The notes under the pieces: generated by a model
Told to the model about the DNA's origin: nothing
The model's database searches: none
Seen by the model: the letters and a program-made list of their open reading frames with translations, nothing else
In this document: positions 44,766-53,500 of the stretch, piece by piece
Position numbering within the stretch: position 1 is the first letter of the stretch
Layout: each line of letters begins with the position of its first letter
Program-made: the position numbers and the translations under genes
Source of the DNA: JBBQZU01 sp041749535
GTDB taxonomy: Bacteria; Bacteroidota; Bacteroidia; Flavobacteriales_D; Cryomorphaceae
Assembly: GCA_041749535.1 (NCBI GenBank)
Contig: JBGTBE010000088.1
Coordinates: forward strand, 93,969 to 157,968
Length of the DNA stretch: 64,000 bases
Reading direction: 5' to 3'

Positions 44766-47060
44766 ATGGATTCTTTTTTAATAATCAAAAGGGGAATTGC
44801 CGATCTAATTGTATTCCGAAAGTGGTTATCTTTATCAAAAATCTCTACCATTTTGTTCAGAACCTTACTCATATTACTCTATTCCACCACTGTGTGTGCC
44901 CAATTTGAAGTTAGCCCTTCTAATTCCATTCCTGTAAACTTTGGCAATGGCACAGCCATGCGCAATCCCTGGACAGGTGGAGTGAATGCAGTACACATAT
45001 CCCAATTTGATCTCGAATCTACAGGCGCGAATGATGATCTGTTTGTGTTCGATAAAGCTGGAAATAGGGTCTTAATCTTCGATGCAATTCAAGAAGATGG
45101 TGTTAGGAAATATAATTTCAAACCATTGGTTTTTAATAACTTTCCTGCAGCACGCGACTGGGCATTGCTAAGGGATTTTGATTGTGATGGCAAAATGGAT
45201 TTTTTTACCTACAGCCTGCTCGGTGGCTCTTTCAGTGCCTATCGCAATACATCCAATCCCGGAGGGCCACTCCAGTTCGTCCCAGAGACCGACATGATTT
45301 TGAGTCTATATGAATTCAGCACGAATACCTTCACAACCAACATCTATGTGAGTACCCAAGATGTTCCTGCAATCGTAGATTTTGATGGAGATGGTGACCT
45401 CGATATACTCGCTTTTTCAGTAGGGGGCACTTCCCTTGAATTTCATGAGAATTTCAGCATGGACAATGAAGGCAGCTGCTCCCTTAATGGATTCAAGCTG
45501 AGAAACCGTTGTTATGGTCAATTCTCCGAAGGAAGTGAGAATAATTCGATCGAAATAGGTGACCCATGCACTTTCAATGTTATCAACCCTAAATCAGGTT
45601 CCAGGCATATTGGGTCTACCATCTTCACTTTGGATGGGAACGGGGATGGCTTGCAAGACATTGTACTAGGCGATGTGACTTTTCCCAATTTGACTTATCT
45701 CGAAAACAGCGTTGGAAACCTTGGAATGGACAGCGTGGTAAGTGCTTCTCCGGATTTTCCAGCAAACATTGGAAACCTTCAAGTAAGTCTCGATAATTTT
45801 CCGGTAGGATTTCATCTGGACCTTGATGGGGATGGGGCGCGCGATCTGCTTGTAACCACGAATAATGTTTCATTCTCTAAAAACACGGAGTCCATTTGGC
45901 ATTATAAAAATACCGGACTCGAAGAATTGCCGTATTTCGAATTTGTGCAGCAGGATTTCCTTCAGGATCAGATGATAGATCTCGGTGATTATTCTTCTGT
46001 TGCTTTTTTTGATTACAATTCTGACGGGTTGAAGGATATGGTCGTAAGTAGCCGGGGTGCGTATTTGGGCGCTGAAGCTTATAAGCCAGTACTTGCGCTT
46101 TTTACGAACATTGGAACTTCCGCAAATCCACATTTTCAGGAAACTGATTCAGACTGGTTGAGTATATTTAATTTGGGAGTAGGTACCAGCCCTCATTGCA
46201 GCTTTGGCGACTTAGACAACGATGGTGATATTGATATGATAGTGGGTGACCTTTCCGGGAAATTGCACCATTTTACAAACACTGCCGGTCCGGGCAACAC
46301 AGCTGTATTTGAGCTCACGGGCTTCCTGACTTCGAATTCACAAGATATTGATGTAGGTCAGCAAAGTACCCCCCAAATTTATGATTTAGATGGAGATGAG
46401 ATGCTGGACCTTATTGTAGGTGAACGGGTTGGTAATTTGAATTACTACCGCAATACGGGAACTCCTGGCAACTTCCAATTCACGCTGATTTCTGAAAATC
46501 TTGGCGGCGTGAACACAACAGAACCTGAGTTTTTCATAGGAAGCAGTGCTCCACACCTATATGTACATGAAGGCCAAACATATCTGCTTTCAGGCACAGA
46601 GCCTGGTAGACTTTATTTGTACAACAATATTGATGGAAACGAAAATGGCACCTATACACTTATAAGTACTGAAGCATTCGGGGTTCAAGCTGGAGGCAGA
46701 AGCAGGCCCTGGATAATTGATATAGACAATGATGGTGCAACTGACATTTTCTCTGGAAGTGTTGGTGGAGGAGTATTGTTTTATGAGGGCAATGGTCCTT
46801 TTCGGACCGGAGAAAATGAAAATTTAAAGAAGCAACTCCTGGTGCACCCGAACCCTGCCAATGATGAACTTTATATTCAATTGAGCACCGCCATGGAGCA
46901 TTTTGCACATTATAACATTATGGATGTGCAGGGCAGAGTAGTTCTTTCAGGAATGTTGGCCGATGGAAGAATTGAAGTTGGAATGCTAGGGGCGGGATTG
47001 TACGTGCTTGAAGTAAACAGTGAAGGTAGAGTGGCCAGAACCAAATGGATAAAAGAATAG
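44766..47060 (+). CDS. VCBS/FG-GAP repeat protein with T9SS type A sorting domain
   Basis: 764 residues. After a long signal peptide (about 1-46, ending VCAQ) there are at least eight VCBS/FG-GAP blades with calcium-binding loops of the D-x-D-G-D-G-x-x-D type (DFDGDGDLDIL, DLDGDGARDLL, DLDNDGDIDMIVGD, DIDNDGATDIF). The last 75 residues, from LLVHPNPANDEL to TKWIKE, are a type A T9SS sorting domain. Secreted to or released from the cell surface; such propellers commonly bind ligands or polysaccharide, but no target is evident. It is divergent from secDF. Confidence 0.9.
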   Translation: MDSFLIIKRGIADLIVFRKWLSLSKISTILFRTLLILLYSTTVCAQFEVSPSNSIPVNFGNGTAMRNPWTGGVNAVHISQFDLESTGANDDLFVFDKAGNRVLIFDAIQEDGVRKYNFKPLVFNNFPAARDWALLRDFDCDGKMDFFTYSLLGGSFSAYRNTSNPGGPLQFVPETDMILSLYEFSTNTFTTNIYVSTQDVPAIVDFDGDGDLDILAFSVGGTSLEFHENFSMDNEGSCSLNGFKLRNRCYGQFSEGSENNSIEIGDPCTFNVINPKSGSRHIGSTIFTLDGNGDGLQDIVLGDVTFPNLTYLENSVGNLGMDSVVSASPDFPANIGNLQVSLDNFPVGFHLDLDGDGARDLLVTTNNVSFSKNTESIWHYKNTGLEELPYFEFVQQDFLQDQMIDLGDYSSVAFFDYNSDGLKDMVVSSRGAYLGAEAYKPVLALFTNIGTSANPHFQETDSDWLSIFNLGVGTSPHCSFGDLDNDGDIDMIVGDLSGKLHHFTNTAGPGNTAVFELTGFLTSNSQDIDVGQQSTPQIYDLDGDEMLDLIVGERVGNLNYYRNTGTPGNFQFTLISENLGGVNTTEPEFFIGSSAPHLYVHEGQTYLLSGTEPGRLYLYNNIDGNENGTYTLISTEAFGVQAGGRSRPWIIDIDNDGATDIFSGSVGGGVLFYEGNGPFRTGENENLKKQLLVHPNPANDELYIQLSTAMEHFAHYNIMDVQGRVVLSGMLADGRIEVGMLGAGLYVLEVNSEGRVARTKWIKE

Positions 47061-47089
47061 GCACCTGAGGAGGTGCCTATTCTTTATTT
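47056..47089. terminator. Bidirectional terminator between the VCBS gene and mdh
   Basis: AATAGGCACCT (47056-47066) and AGGTGCCTATT (47071-47081) form a perfect eleven-base stem with a GAGG loop. The stem overlaps the stop codon of the VCBS gene. T-rich tails exist on both strands, so it can serve the converging mdh gene too. Confidence 0.88.
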
Positions 47090-47112
47090 ATTAATACGTA
47101 AATTGAAAGTGC

Positions 47113-48054
47113 TTAGGCAGAGATTAAATCCATTTTGTCAAGCACATCCATTACTTCTTTTACTGAATTGGCAGAGGCATACAGCAGTTCTTTTTCTTCA
47201 TCATTCAATTTGAGCTCAATAATTTCTTCAATACCATTTTTCCCAAGACGGGTTGGCACTCCGAGGTAAATGTCTTTGAGTCCATATTGACCCTGAAGCC
47301 AAGCACAAACCGGGAAGATACGCTTTTGGTCACGCACCACAGCTTCTGCCATTTGCGCTGCAGCGGCACCAGGAGCATACCATGCAGACGTCCCGAGAAG
47401 ATTCACAATTTCACCTCCACCCTTTTTGGTTCTGTCAATGATGGCATCGAGCTTTTCTTTCGAAATTAACTCTGTAACAGGTATTCCTGCCACAGTGGTA
47501 TATCTTGGAAGCGGAACCATAGTGTCACCATGACCACCCATCAATACGGCCTGAATATCCTTAGGAGAAACGTTGAGTTCCATTGCAATGAATGAACGGT
47601 AGCGCGCCGTATCCAGCACACCAGCCATACCAAATACCCTTGATGAATCTACCTTAGCAGTGAGGTAAGCTGCATAAGTCATGACATCCAGCGGATTGCT
47701 CACGATAATAATCTTTGCATTTGGCGAATGCTTTATGGTATTCTCAGTTACACTTTTAACAATTCCAGCGTTGGTAGCAATAAGATCATCCCGGCTCATA
47801 CCTGGCTTTCTTGGAAGGCCAGAAGTAATGATAACAACCTCAGAACCCGCAGTACGGGCATAATCATTGGTAACACCTACCACACGTGTGTCGTAGAGGT
47901 TTACCGGAGAAGTCTCCCAAATATCAAGTGCTTTCCCTTCGGCAAATCCTTCCTTAATATCAAGAAGCACAACCTCATTGGCTAATTCGTGGTGAGCCAT
48001 AACATTGGCACAAGTCGCACCAACATTTCCAGCACCTATTACAGTAATTTTCAT
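47113..48054 (-). CDS. mdh: Malate dehydrogenase
   Basis: 313 residues, LDH-like MDH group. N-terminal VIGAGNVGATCA (NAD-binding), GLPRKPGMSRDDLI (substrate Arg loop), SNPLDVMTY and the catalytic His in LMGGHGDTMVPL are all present. It oxidises malate to oxaloacetate in the TCA cycle. It has its own promoter and shares the terminator with the converging VCBS gene. Confidence 0.96.
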   Translation of the reverse strand: MKITVIGAGNVGATCANVMAHHELANEVVLLDIKEGFAEGKALDIWETSPVNLYDTRVVGVTNDYARTAGSEVVIITSGLPRKPGMSRDDLIATNAGIVKSVTENTIKHSPNAKIIIVSNPLDVMTYAAYLTAKVDSSRVFGMAGVLDTARYRSFIAMELNVSPKDIQAVLMGGHGDTMVPLPRYTTVAGIPVTELISKEKLDAIIDRTKKGGGEIVNLLGTSAWYAPGAAAAQMAEAVVRDQKRIFPVCAWLQGQYGLKDIYLGVPTRLGKNGIEEIIELKLNDEEKELLYASANSVKEVMDVLDKMDLISA

Positions 48055-48086
48055 GGTGAATGAATTGATTTCGTTGTTTAACGCGA

Positions 48087-48094
48087 CAAAGATA
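48087..48094 (-). promoter_or_regulatory. -7 promoter element for mdh
   Basis: On the minus strand TATCTTTG fits TAnnTTTG, 32 bases before the ATG. No TTG at the standard distance. Confidence 0.5.
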
Positions 48095-48288
48095 AGAGAT
48101 GATAAAGAATTCTATCTTTTAATTCTATTTGGAGTATAACAATATCTAAAGATTGGACACCTAATTTACGATGGTAACTGAATAAATGTATATTTAGCGC
48201 TGCCAAAATTAAAGCGACTATTGCAATTGAGAAGTTTTAATAAGAAAGTTTTAGAAGCAAAAAGCAACCAACACTTACCTATCCCGTC

Positions 48289-48888
48289 TTGAAAGTGCTT
48301 ACCGCAAACAATATAAGCGAAGATGAGCTTAAAGCGCTGATTGACGGATGTTTAAAAAACAGCCGGAAAAGTCAAGAAGCAATATATAAGCTGTATTATG
48401 GTAAGATGATGGCCGTATGTCGGCGTTATACCAATAACGACGATGAAGCAAAAGATATGCTTCAAGATGGTTTCATCAAGTTGTTTAAAAACATTGAAAG
48501 GTTTAACTTTCAAGGTTCTTTTGAGGGTTGGGTGAGGCGGATTGTTGTTAACACCGCAATTGATCATATCAGAAAATCGAAGCACGAATTTCTGTTGATG
48601 AATGAAAACCAGTCCATTGAAGACTTTGGTGACAACCTTAACGAAGAAGAAGACGTAGATGAGAGCGAAGAGATAAACCTTGACGTAGGTGATGTGAAAG
48701 TAGCTATGGACAAACTGTCAACAGCGTACAAAACGGTTTTTAACCTTTATGTATTTGAAAACTACTCTCACCAACAAATTGCAGACTCTCTGGGAATAAA
48801 CATTGGCACAAGCAAATCTAATTTAGCGAAAGCGAGAGCCAATTTGAGAAAAATATTAATGACTGATTTAAAAAAGAGGAATGGATAA
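48289..48888 (+). CDS. ECF-type RNA polymerase sigma factor
   Basis: 199 residues. Region 2 (about 25-95) contains IYKLYYGKMMAVCRRYTNNDDEAKDMLQDGFIKLFKNI and FEGWVRRIVVNTAIDHIR. An acidic linker (about 110-135) leads to region 4 (about 140-195, LSTAYKTVFNLYVFENYSHQQIADSLGI) with its helix-turn-helix. No ATG precedes region 2; the frame starts with TTG at 48289 (or GTG at 48295). It overlaps the next gene by 8 bases, so the two are translationally coupled, as expected for a sigma/anti-sigma pair. It likely controls this locus, which is inference. Confidence 0.92.
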   Translation: MKVLTANNISEDELKALIDGCLKNSRKSQEAIYKLYYGKMMAVCRRYTNNDDEAKDMLQDGFIKLFKNIERFNFQGSFEGWVRRIVVNTAIDHIRKSKHEFLLMNENQSIEDFGDNLNEEEDVDESEEINLDVGDVKVAMDKLSTAYKTVFNLYVFENYSHQQIADSLGINIGTSKSNLAKARANLRKILMTDLKKRNG

Positions 48889-50104
48889 CAATCTGAGCGC
48901 ATTTGAAAGAAAACTCAGGGAAACCTACGAGCAGTTTGAGGCACCTTACGATCAATCGCAATGGCGGGAACTTGAAAAAGAACTTGACATTGCCGCACCT
49001 ACAACACTGAGATACTTCGGTAGCATTACTACTGGAATAGCAGCTACAGGCTTGGTGTTTATGATGATGCTTTTTCTCTTCTCAGATGTAGATACGACCC
49101 ACAATGTGTCAACATTGGCAGAACAAGTGAATTCTAATGAAGATGGCAATTCATCAGATATTGCATCGGTGCCAGGCATATCAGACATCTCTGAAGCTGA
49201 CGCTGATACAAGTTCTGCAGGTTCTGATTTAACCACTGTTGAAGATTTTGGTGGAGATCAAAGCAAATCCCAAACTACTGCATCTCAATCAACTTCGAGC
49301 AAAAGCAGCCCGAAGAAAGCTTCATCCAAGTCAATAAAAGATTCTAAAAACCAAACAAAGAATAAACCTGCCAATGCATCTTCTGATAAGCTTGTGCGTT
49401 CAGGATGCACCGGATTCACTATAGATTTTGACGCCGGTGATGAGCATGGGAAAGATGCAAAGTACCTTTGGAATTTTGGTGATGGATACTTCAGTAATGA
49501 CCGCAATCCCTCACATACATTCAACAGGGCTGGCACCTTTGATGTATCACTTTCTGTTACTTCATATAGCACAGGACAAATATCGTCGAACGTAGTGCAG
49601 GGTATGATCTATGTGGTTGAAGCCCCTATTTCGCAGGTTGCTGTGGATGTAGTTAATGCAAATCAATTGGTGCTCAGAAATAAAAGCTTCAGGGCCAGCG
49701 ATATTGAGTGGTTGATCAACAACAAATCCAGTGGAAATGGAAATAACTTGGCCATTAATCTTGCTGACAATACCCGTTTTGAAATTCAATTGGCAGCTTT
49801 CAGCAAAGTGGGATGCACTGATACGCTAACTGCAATCATTGAAAGTTCTCATGATTCATCACTCATTCCATCATTGGTGAATGCAGGAATGCTCGAAAAT
49901 TTTGAGCCATCTAAGTACTTCACAGATGGTAAGGTTGAATCATTCAAAATTTTTGATTCCAGAAGTGGTAAACTTGTTTACGAATTCAAAGGGTTGAATT
50001 CCGAAAAGAAAATTGTATTCAGTACAGGGGAATACAAATGGGTATGCATGGGTAAAAAAGAAACCACATACACGGTCTACTCAGGTGAGTTTGACGTGAA
50101 GTAA
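48881..50104 (+). CDS. PKD-domain membrane protein, candidate anti-sigma factor
   Basis: 407 residues. The short N-terminal part (about 1-40, FERKLRETYEQFEAPYDQSQWRELEKEL) is cytoplasmic and amphipathic, the one membrane helix is at about 45-68, and a Ser/Thr/Asp-rich linker follows to about 170. Residues 172-248 form a PKD domain (YLWNFGDGYFSNDRNPSHTF). The rest is beta-rich, with a second Ig-like part (about 250-325). The last 65 residues contain FKIFDSRSGKLVYEF, which resembles the central strand pattern of the type B T9SS sorting domain. Gene overlap with the ECF sigma gene and its topology suggest an anti-sigma factor that senses something outside the inner membrane. No family name is claimed. 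Confidence 0.75.
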   Translation: MDNNLSAFERKLRETYEQFEAPYDQSQWRELEKELDIAAPTTLRYFGSITTGIAATGLVFMMMLFLFSDVDTTHNVSTLAEQVNSNEDGNSSDIASVPGISDISEADADTSSAGSDLTTVEDFGGDQSKSQTTASQSTSSKSSPKKASSKSIKDSKNQTKNKPANASSDKLVRSGCTGFTIDFDAGDEHGKDAKYLWNFGDGYFSNDRNPSHTFNRAGTFDVSLSVTSYSTGQISSNVVQGMIYVVEAPISQVAVDVVNANQLVLRNKSFRASDIEWLINNKSSGNGNNLAINLADNTRFEIQLAAFSKVGCTDTLTAIIESSHDSSLIPSLVNAGMLENFEPSKYFTDGKVESFKIFDSRSGKLVYEFKGLNSEKKIVFSTGEYKWVCMGKKETTYTVYSGEFDVK

Positions 50105-50134
50105 AAATTCCTGCCAATCTCAGTATGATTTTTA

Positions 50135-50167
50135 AACACCACACCAATAAAGTGTGGTGTTTTTTAT
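50135..50167 (+). terminator. Terminator after the sigma/anti-sigma pair
   Basis: AACACCACAC (50135-50144) and GTGTGGTGTT (50152-50161) form a perfect ten-base stem with a seven-base loop, followed by TTTTATT. It separates the regulatory pair from the adhesin operon. Confidence 0.9.
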
Positions 50168-50396
50168 TCAAACCTGTCACATTAAGAACCTATGGTTGGT
50201 TGTTTATTTTCCTTGGAATCCTAAGAGGATAAAACCCATCTTTCAGAAGCCATTCAACCTATGGAACATTGGTTTCGTCGCCGAATAGTTGTGTTTCAGA
50301 ATATGCATTTATCTGAAAGGTATAGCCGATGAAATATGAAAAGTACTTGTCTTGAAAAGGCAATAAAAAATTCGAGAAGAATCCCGCTATTGAATG

Positions 50397-50423
50397 TTGA
50401 AATGTCAAGGGCAACTACCTTTG
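50397..50423 (+). promoter_or_regulatory. Distal promoter candidate of the adhesin operon
   Basis: TTG (50397-50399), a 16-base spacer and TACCTTTG (50416-50423) fit the Bacteroidota housekeeping promoter. It lies about 110 bases upstream of the ATG at 50532. Confidence 0.5.
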
Positions 50424-50488
50424 AAATTTAACGTCATAATCCCAGAATAAACCAAGTCTAAAGTAAGCCCAAGCATACAAGGAATGCT

Positions 50489-50496
50489 ATCTTTGT
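50489..50496 (+). promoter_or_regulatory. Proximal -7 element of the adhesin operon
   Basis: TATCTTTG fits TAnnTTTG and ends 35 bases before the ATG at 50532. No -33 TTG is at the right distance. It falls inside the apparent upstream extension of the reading frame and so argues for the 50532 start. Confidence 0.45.
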
Positions 50497-50531
50497 TGCT
50501 TGACAACTTTTGGAAGATCATATTAACCACC

Positions 50532-53500
50532 ATGCGGAGATTATACCCTATTTTAACCATTCTATTGGTTTTTACCTTATTCGGCGCTAGTTCAAGTTCT
50601 TTGAAAGCGCAGTGTGTGCTACAAACCAACTGGACCTTCAATCCACCCATACCACCAACCGGAGCATACGATGCGGGAACCACAGTTGAAATTTGTGGCT
50701 CAATTACCAATTACATCACATCAGGTGCCAACTGGATACATGGTATAGAATTTAACCTTCCACCAGCCTACGATGTATCTTCGATCGTAGTGATAAGCGC
50801 ACCGCAACAGTGCTCAGGCAACAATGGAGTGTGGTTGTGGATTCCTAATACAATTGTTTGTTCCGGATTGACTGTTGGTCCTGGCTTTTTTTATGATGTG
50901 AACAGCGGAGGCCCGCAAGATGGTAACGTTTGTAACAATTATGGTGACCCCTGTTTCGGTGCAAATGCCAACTGGAGTTGGTGTTTTCAGGTGACCTTGA
51001 ACGCAGACTGCGGAGGTCCGGGAAATCCATTGGATGGAACATCTATAGTACCTCAGGTTCAGGTTTGGGGTGATGGTGATACAGGAAGTTGGGGACCCAC
51101 TACAGCTCCTTGCAACGGTGTTGGCATAACAAGCTCACCTAATGTGACCATGACTGTAAACTGCTGTGATGCAGAATCTGGTGTTTCACCCGGTACTGTG
51201 CCTATTTGTGAAAACGGTACTTTTAATCTTATCGACGAACTTCTACCACCCGTGCAAACTGTAAATGGCACCTGGAGTGGCCCGAACGGAGCTTTGCCTG
51301 GCGGACCTAACGCTACTTTTGATCCTTTGGACCCTATTGGCTCCCCTCCCGGAGTGTATACTTATTCAGCAGTTGGTAGCAATGGGTGTATTAATTCCAC
51401 CTCGCTTACCATGGCTTACAATACCCTGGGAATCATTGCTTATCCTGCCTATTGTCAGCTCACGCCTGTGCCGTTGATGACCTTACAAAACAACCCAAAC
51501 TACACCCTTCCGGCAGGAGGTGATTGGACCAATCCGAACGGAGACCCAATTCCAAGTGGTATTCTTGATCCGCTTGCTCCACTTACCAGTATATCTGGTC
51601 CATATACATACAGTTATTACGACTCGAACAACTGCCTCACTACAGCAATTTTAAGCATCAGCCTTTCAACAGGTAGTCTAAATGGTGGGTGCCCTGCCAC
51701 CATCGACGTTTGCTCTTTGGATCCACCTTTCGTGTTGCTTGATTCATTAGGATGCAACCCTGCGCCGGGTGGGCAATGGCTCCATAACTATGTGGGACCT
51801 CCGAGCCCAGGCTTTGTGGCATTTTATCCTTCTAGCCAAAGTACTGTAGCAATAGATCCAGGTACCCTTGCGCAAAATAGCACCTTCACTTATGCGCTTG
51901 GAACTCCCCCATGCACCCCAACTTTTGTTGATTTGACTGTAAACATGCATTTCCCGGCAAATGCCGGCGTCTTCACTCAGGTGAGTATTTGCGTAACGGA
52001 TCCGCCCGTTGTGCTCGAAACACTTCTGAATGATGGCGGTATTCCTATTACACCTGGAATGAATTGGGCGACCAATGCAGGCGTGCCTATCCCGAATATT
52101 TTCGACCCTGCGGCAGAAGGTGTAGGCTTCTACCTCTTGAACTATTCAGGGGGCCTGGCAGGTACAAATTGCTTTGCTTTCAACGTTATGGAACTTACCG
52201 TGCTTCCTGCAAATGCGGATGCCGGAAATTCGAATACCACCATCGTGTGTGAAACGGATCCAGGATTTCAATTGGAAGACATTCTATTGGGAACCCCACA
52301 GGGTTCTGGAGTATGGACAGGTCCAAGTCCGAGCACCGCTGTGTTCAATGGATTTTTCATTCCTGGAACTACAACACCGGGAGTTTATACATATACGATA
52401 ACGAGTTCTTGCGATTCAGATTTCGCTACAGTTACTGTAACAGTTAACACCCTTCCTGACCCAGGCACGGATGATATACTTGATGTGTGCAGCAACGCAA
52501 CAAACATTGACCTATTTACCGGTTTGGGAGGTACGCCTGATGGCGGAGGTACCTGGACGTTGGCAGGGGCTCCCGTGAGCAATATTATCAATGGCAATGC
52601 AGTAACGAATGGTGCGGTTTATACTTACACTGTTGGCACTGGCACCTGCACCGCAAGCGCTACGGTAACGATAAATCTTATCAACGCACCTTTCGCCGGT
52701 ACCGCTACCGCAACTCCACAATTGTACTGTACTACGGATGCAACATTCTCATTGTTTACCTTGCTGACTGTCCCACCTTCAGTAGTAAATGGCACCTATT
52801 GGACTGGCCCAGGTGTTTTTACCGGAGCGAGTTTTAATCCTGCTACCGCAGTGACCGGAAACTATACCTATTCCATACCTGACAACGGTTGTGGACCCGA
52901 CAGTGAAACCATTTTTATCACGGTGGAAACTACTCCCAATGCTGGAAACAACGCCACGGTTAATGCTTGTCCCAATGGCGTAACACCAATTAACCTATTT
53001 GCACAGCTAGGGGGGGGAGTTACCACAGGCGGCACCTGGACTGCACCACCTTCCGGACCAACCAATGGCACCTTCACGCCTGGTGATCCTGCCGGTGTTT
53101 ACACCTATGAGGTAGAATCCGCATCGGGGCAGTGTGTCGATCAGGCCACCGTAACGGTTAATTATCAGGTAATTCCAAGTGCCGGATCAAACGGAGCAAT
53201 ATCTGTGTGTGCAGATGCAGCACCATTTACTTTGTTATCCGTGTTGGGAACTGTTCCAACTCCACCTAGCACACCTCCTTCAGCAAACTGGTTTGACGCA
53301 ACCCCAGCCATCGTCCCAGGTGGTGCAAACGCACAATTTATACCTGGTACAACTACACCCGGCGTATTTACCTATATCATTCCTGTGGCTGGTTGTCCAG
53401 CTGTGAGTGCAACGGCCACCATCACTGTAGTGCCACTGCCTAACGCTGGCACAAATACAACAGTAACTTTATGTGAATCCCTTGGCTCTATCGACCTTAC

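Larger units (their letters stand above)
50168..50531 (+). other. 364-base leader/promoter interval before the giant adhesin gene
   Basis: No gene is visible. Two TAnnTTTG elements point toward the adhesin gene (50416-50423 and 50489-50496). No strong hairpin lies between them. The left part (50168-50395) is AT-rich with no structure that I recognise; operator sites for the ECF factor could lie here but I cannot define them. Confidence 0.55.

Noticed and set aside
50484..50531. Upstream ATG of the giant adhesin
   Set aside because: It would add 16 residues before a normal signal peptide and overlaps a -7 promoter element.
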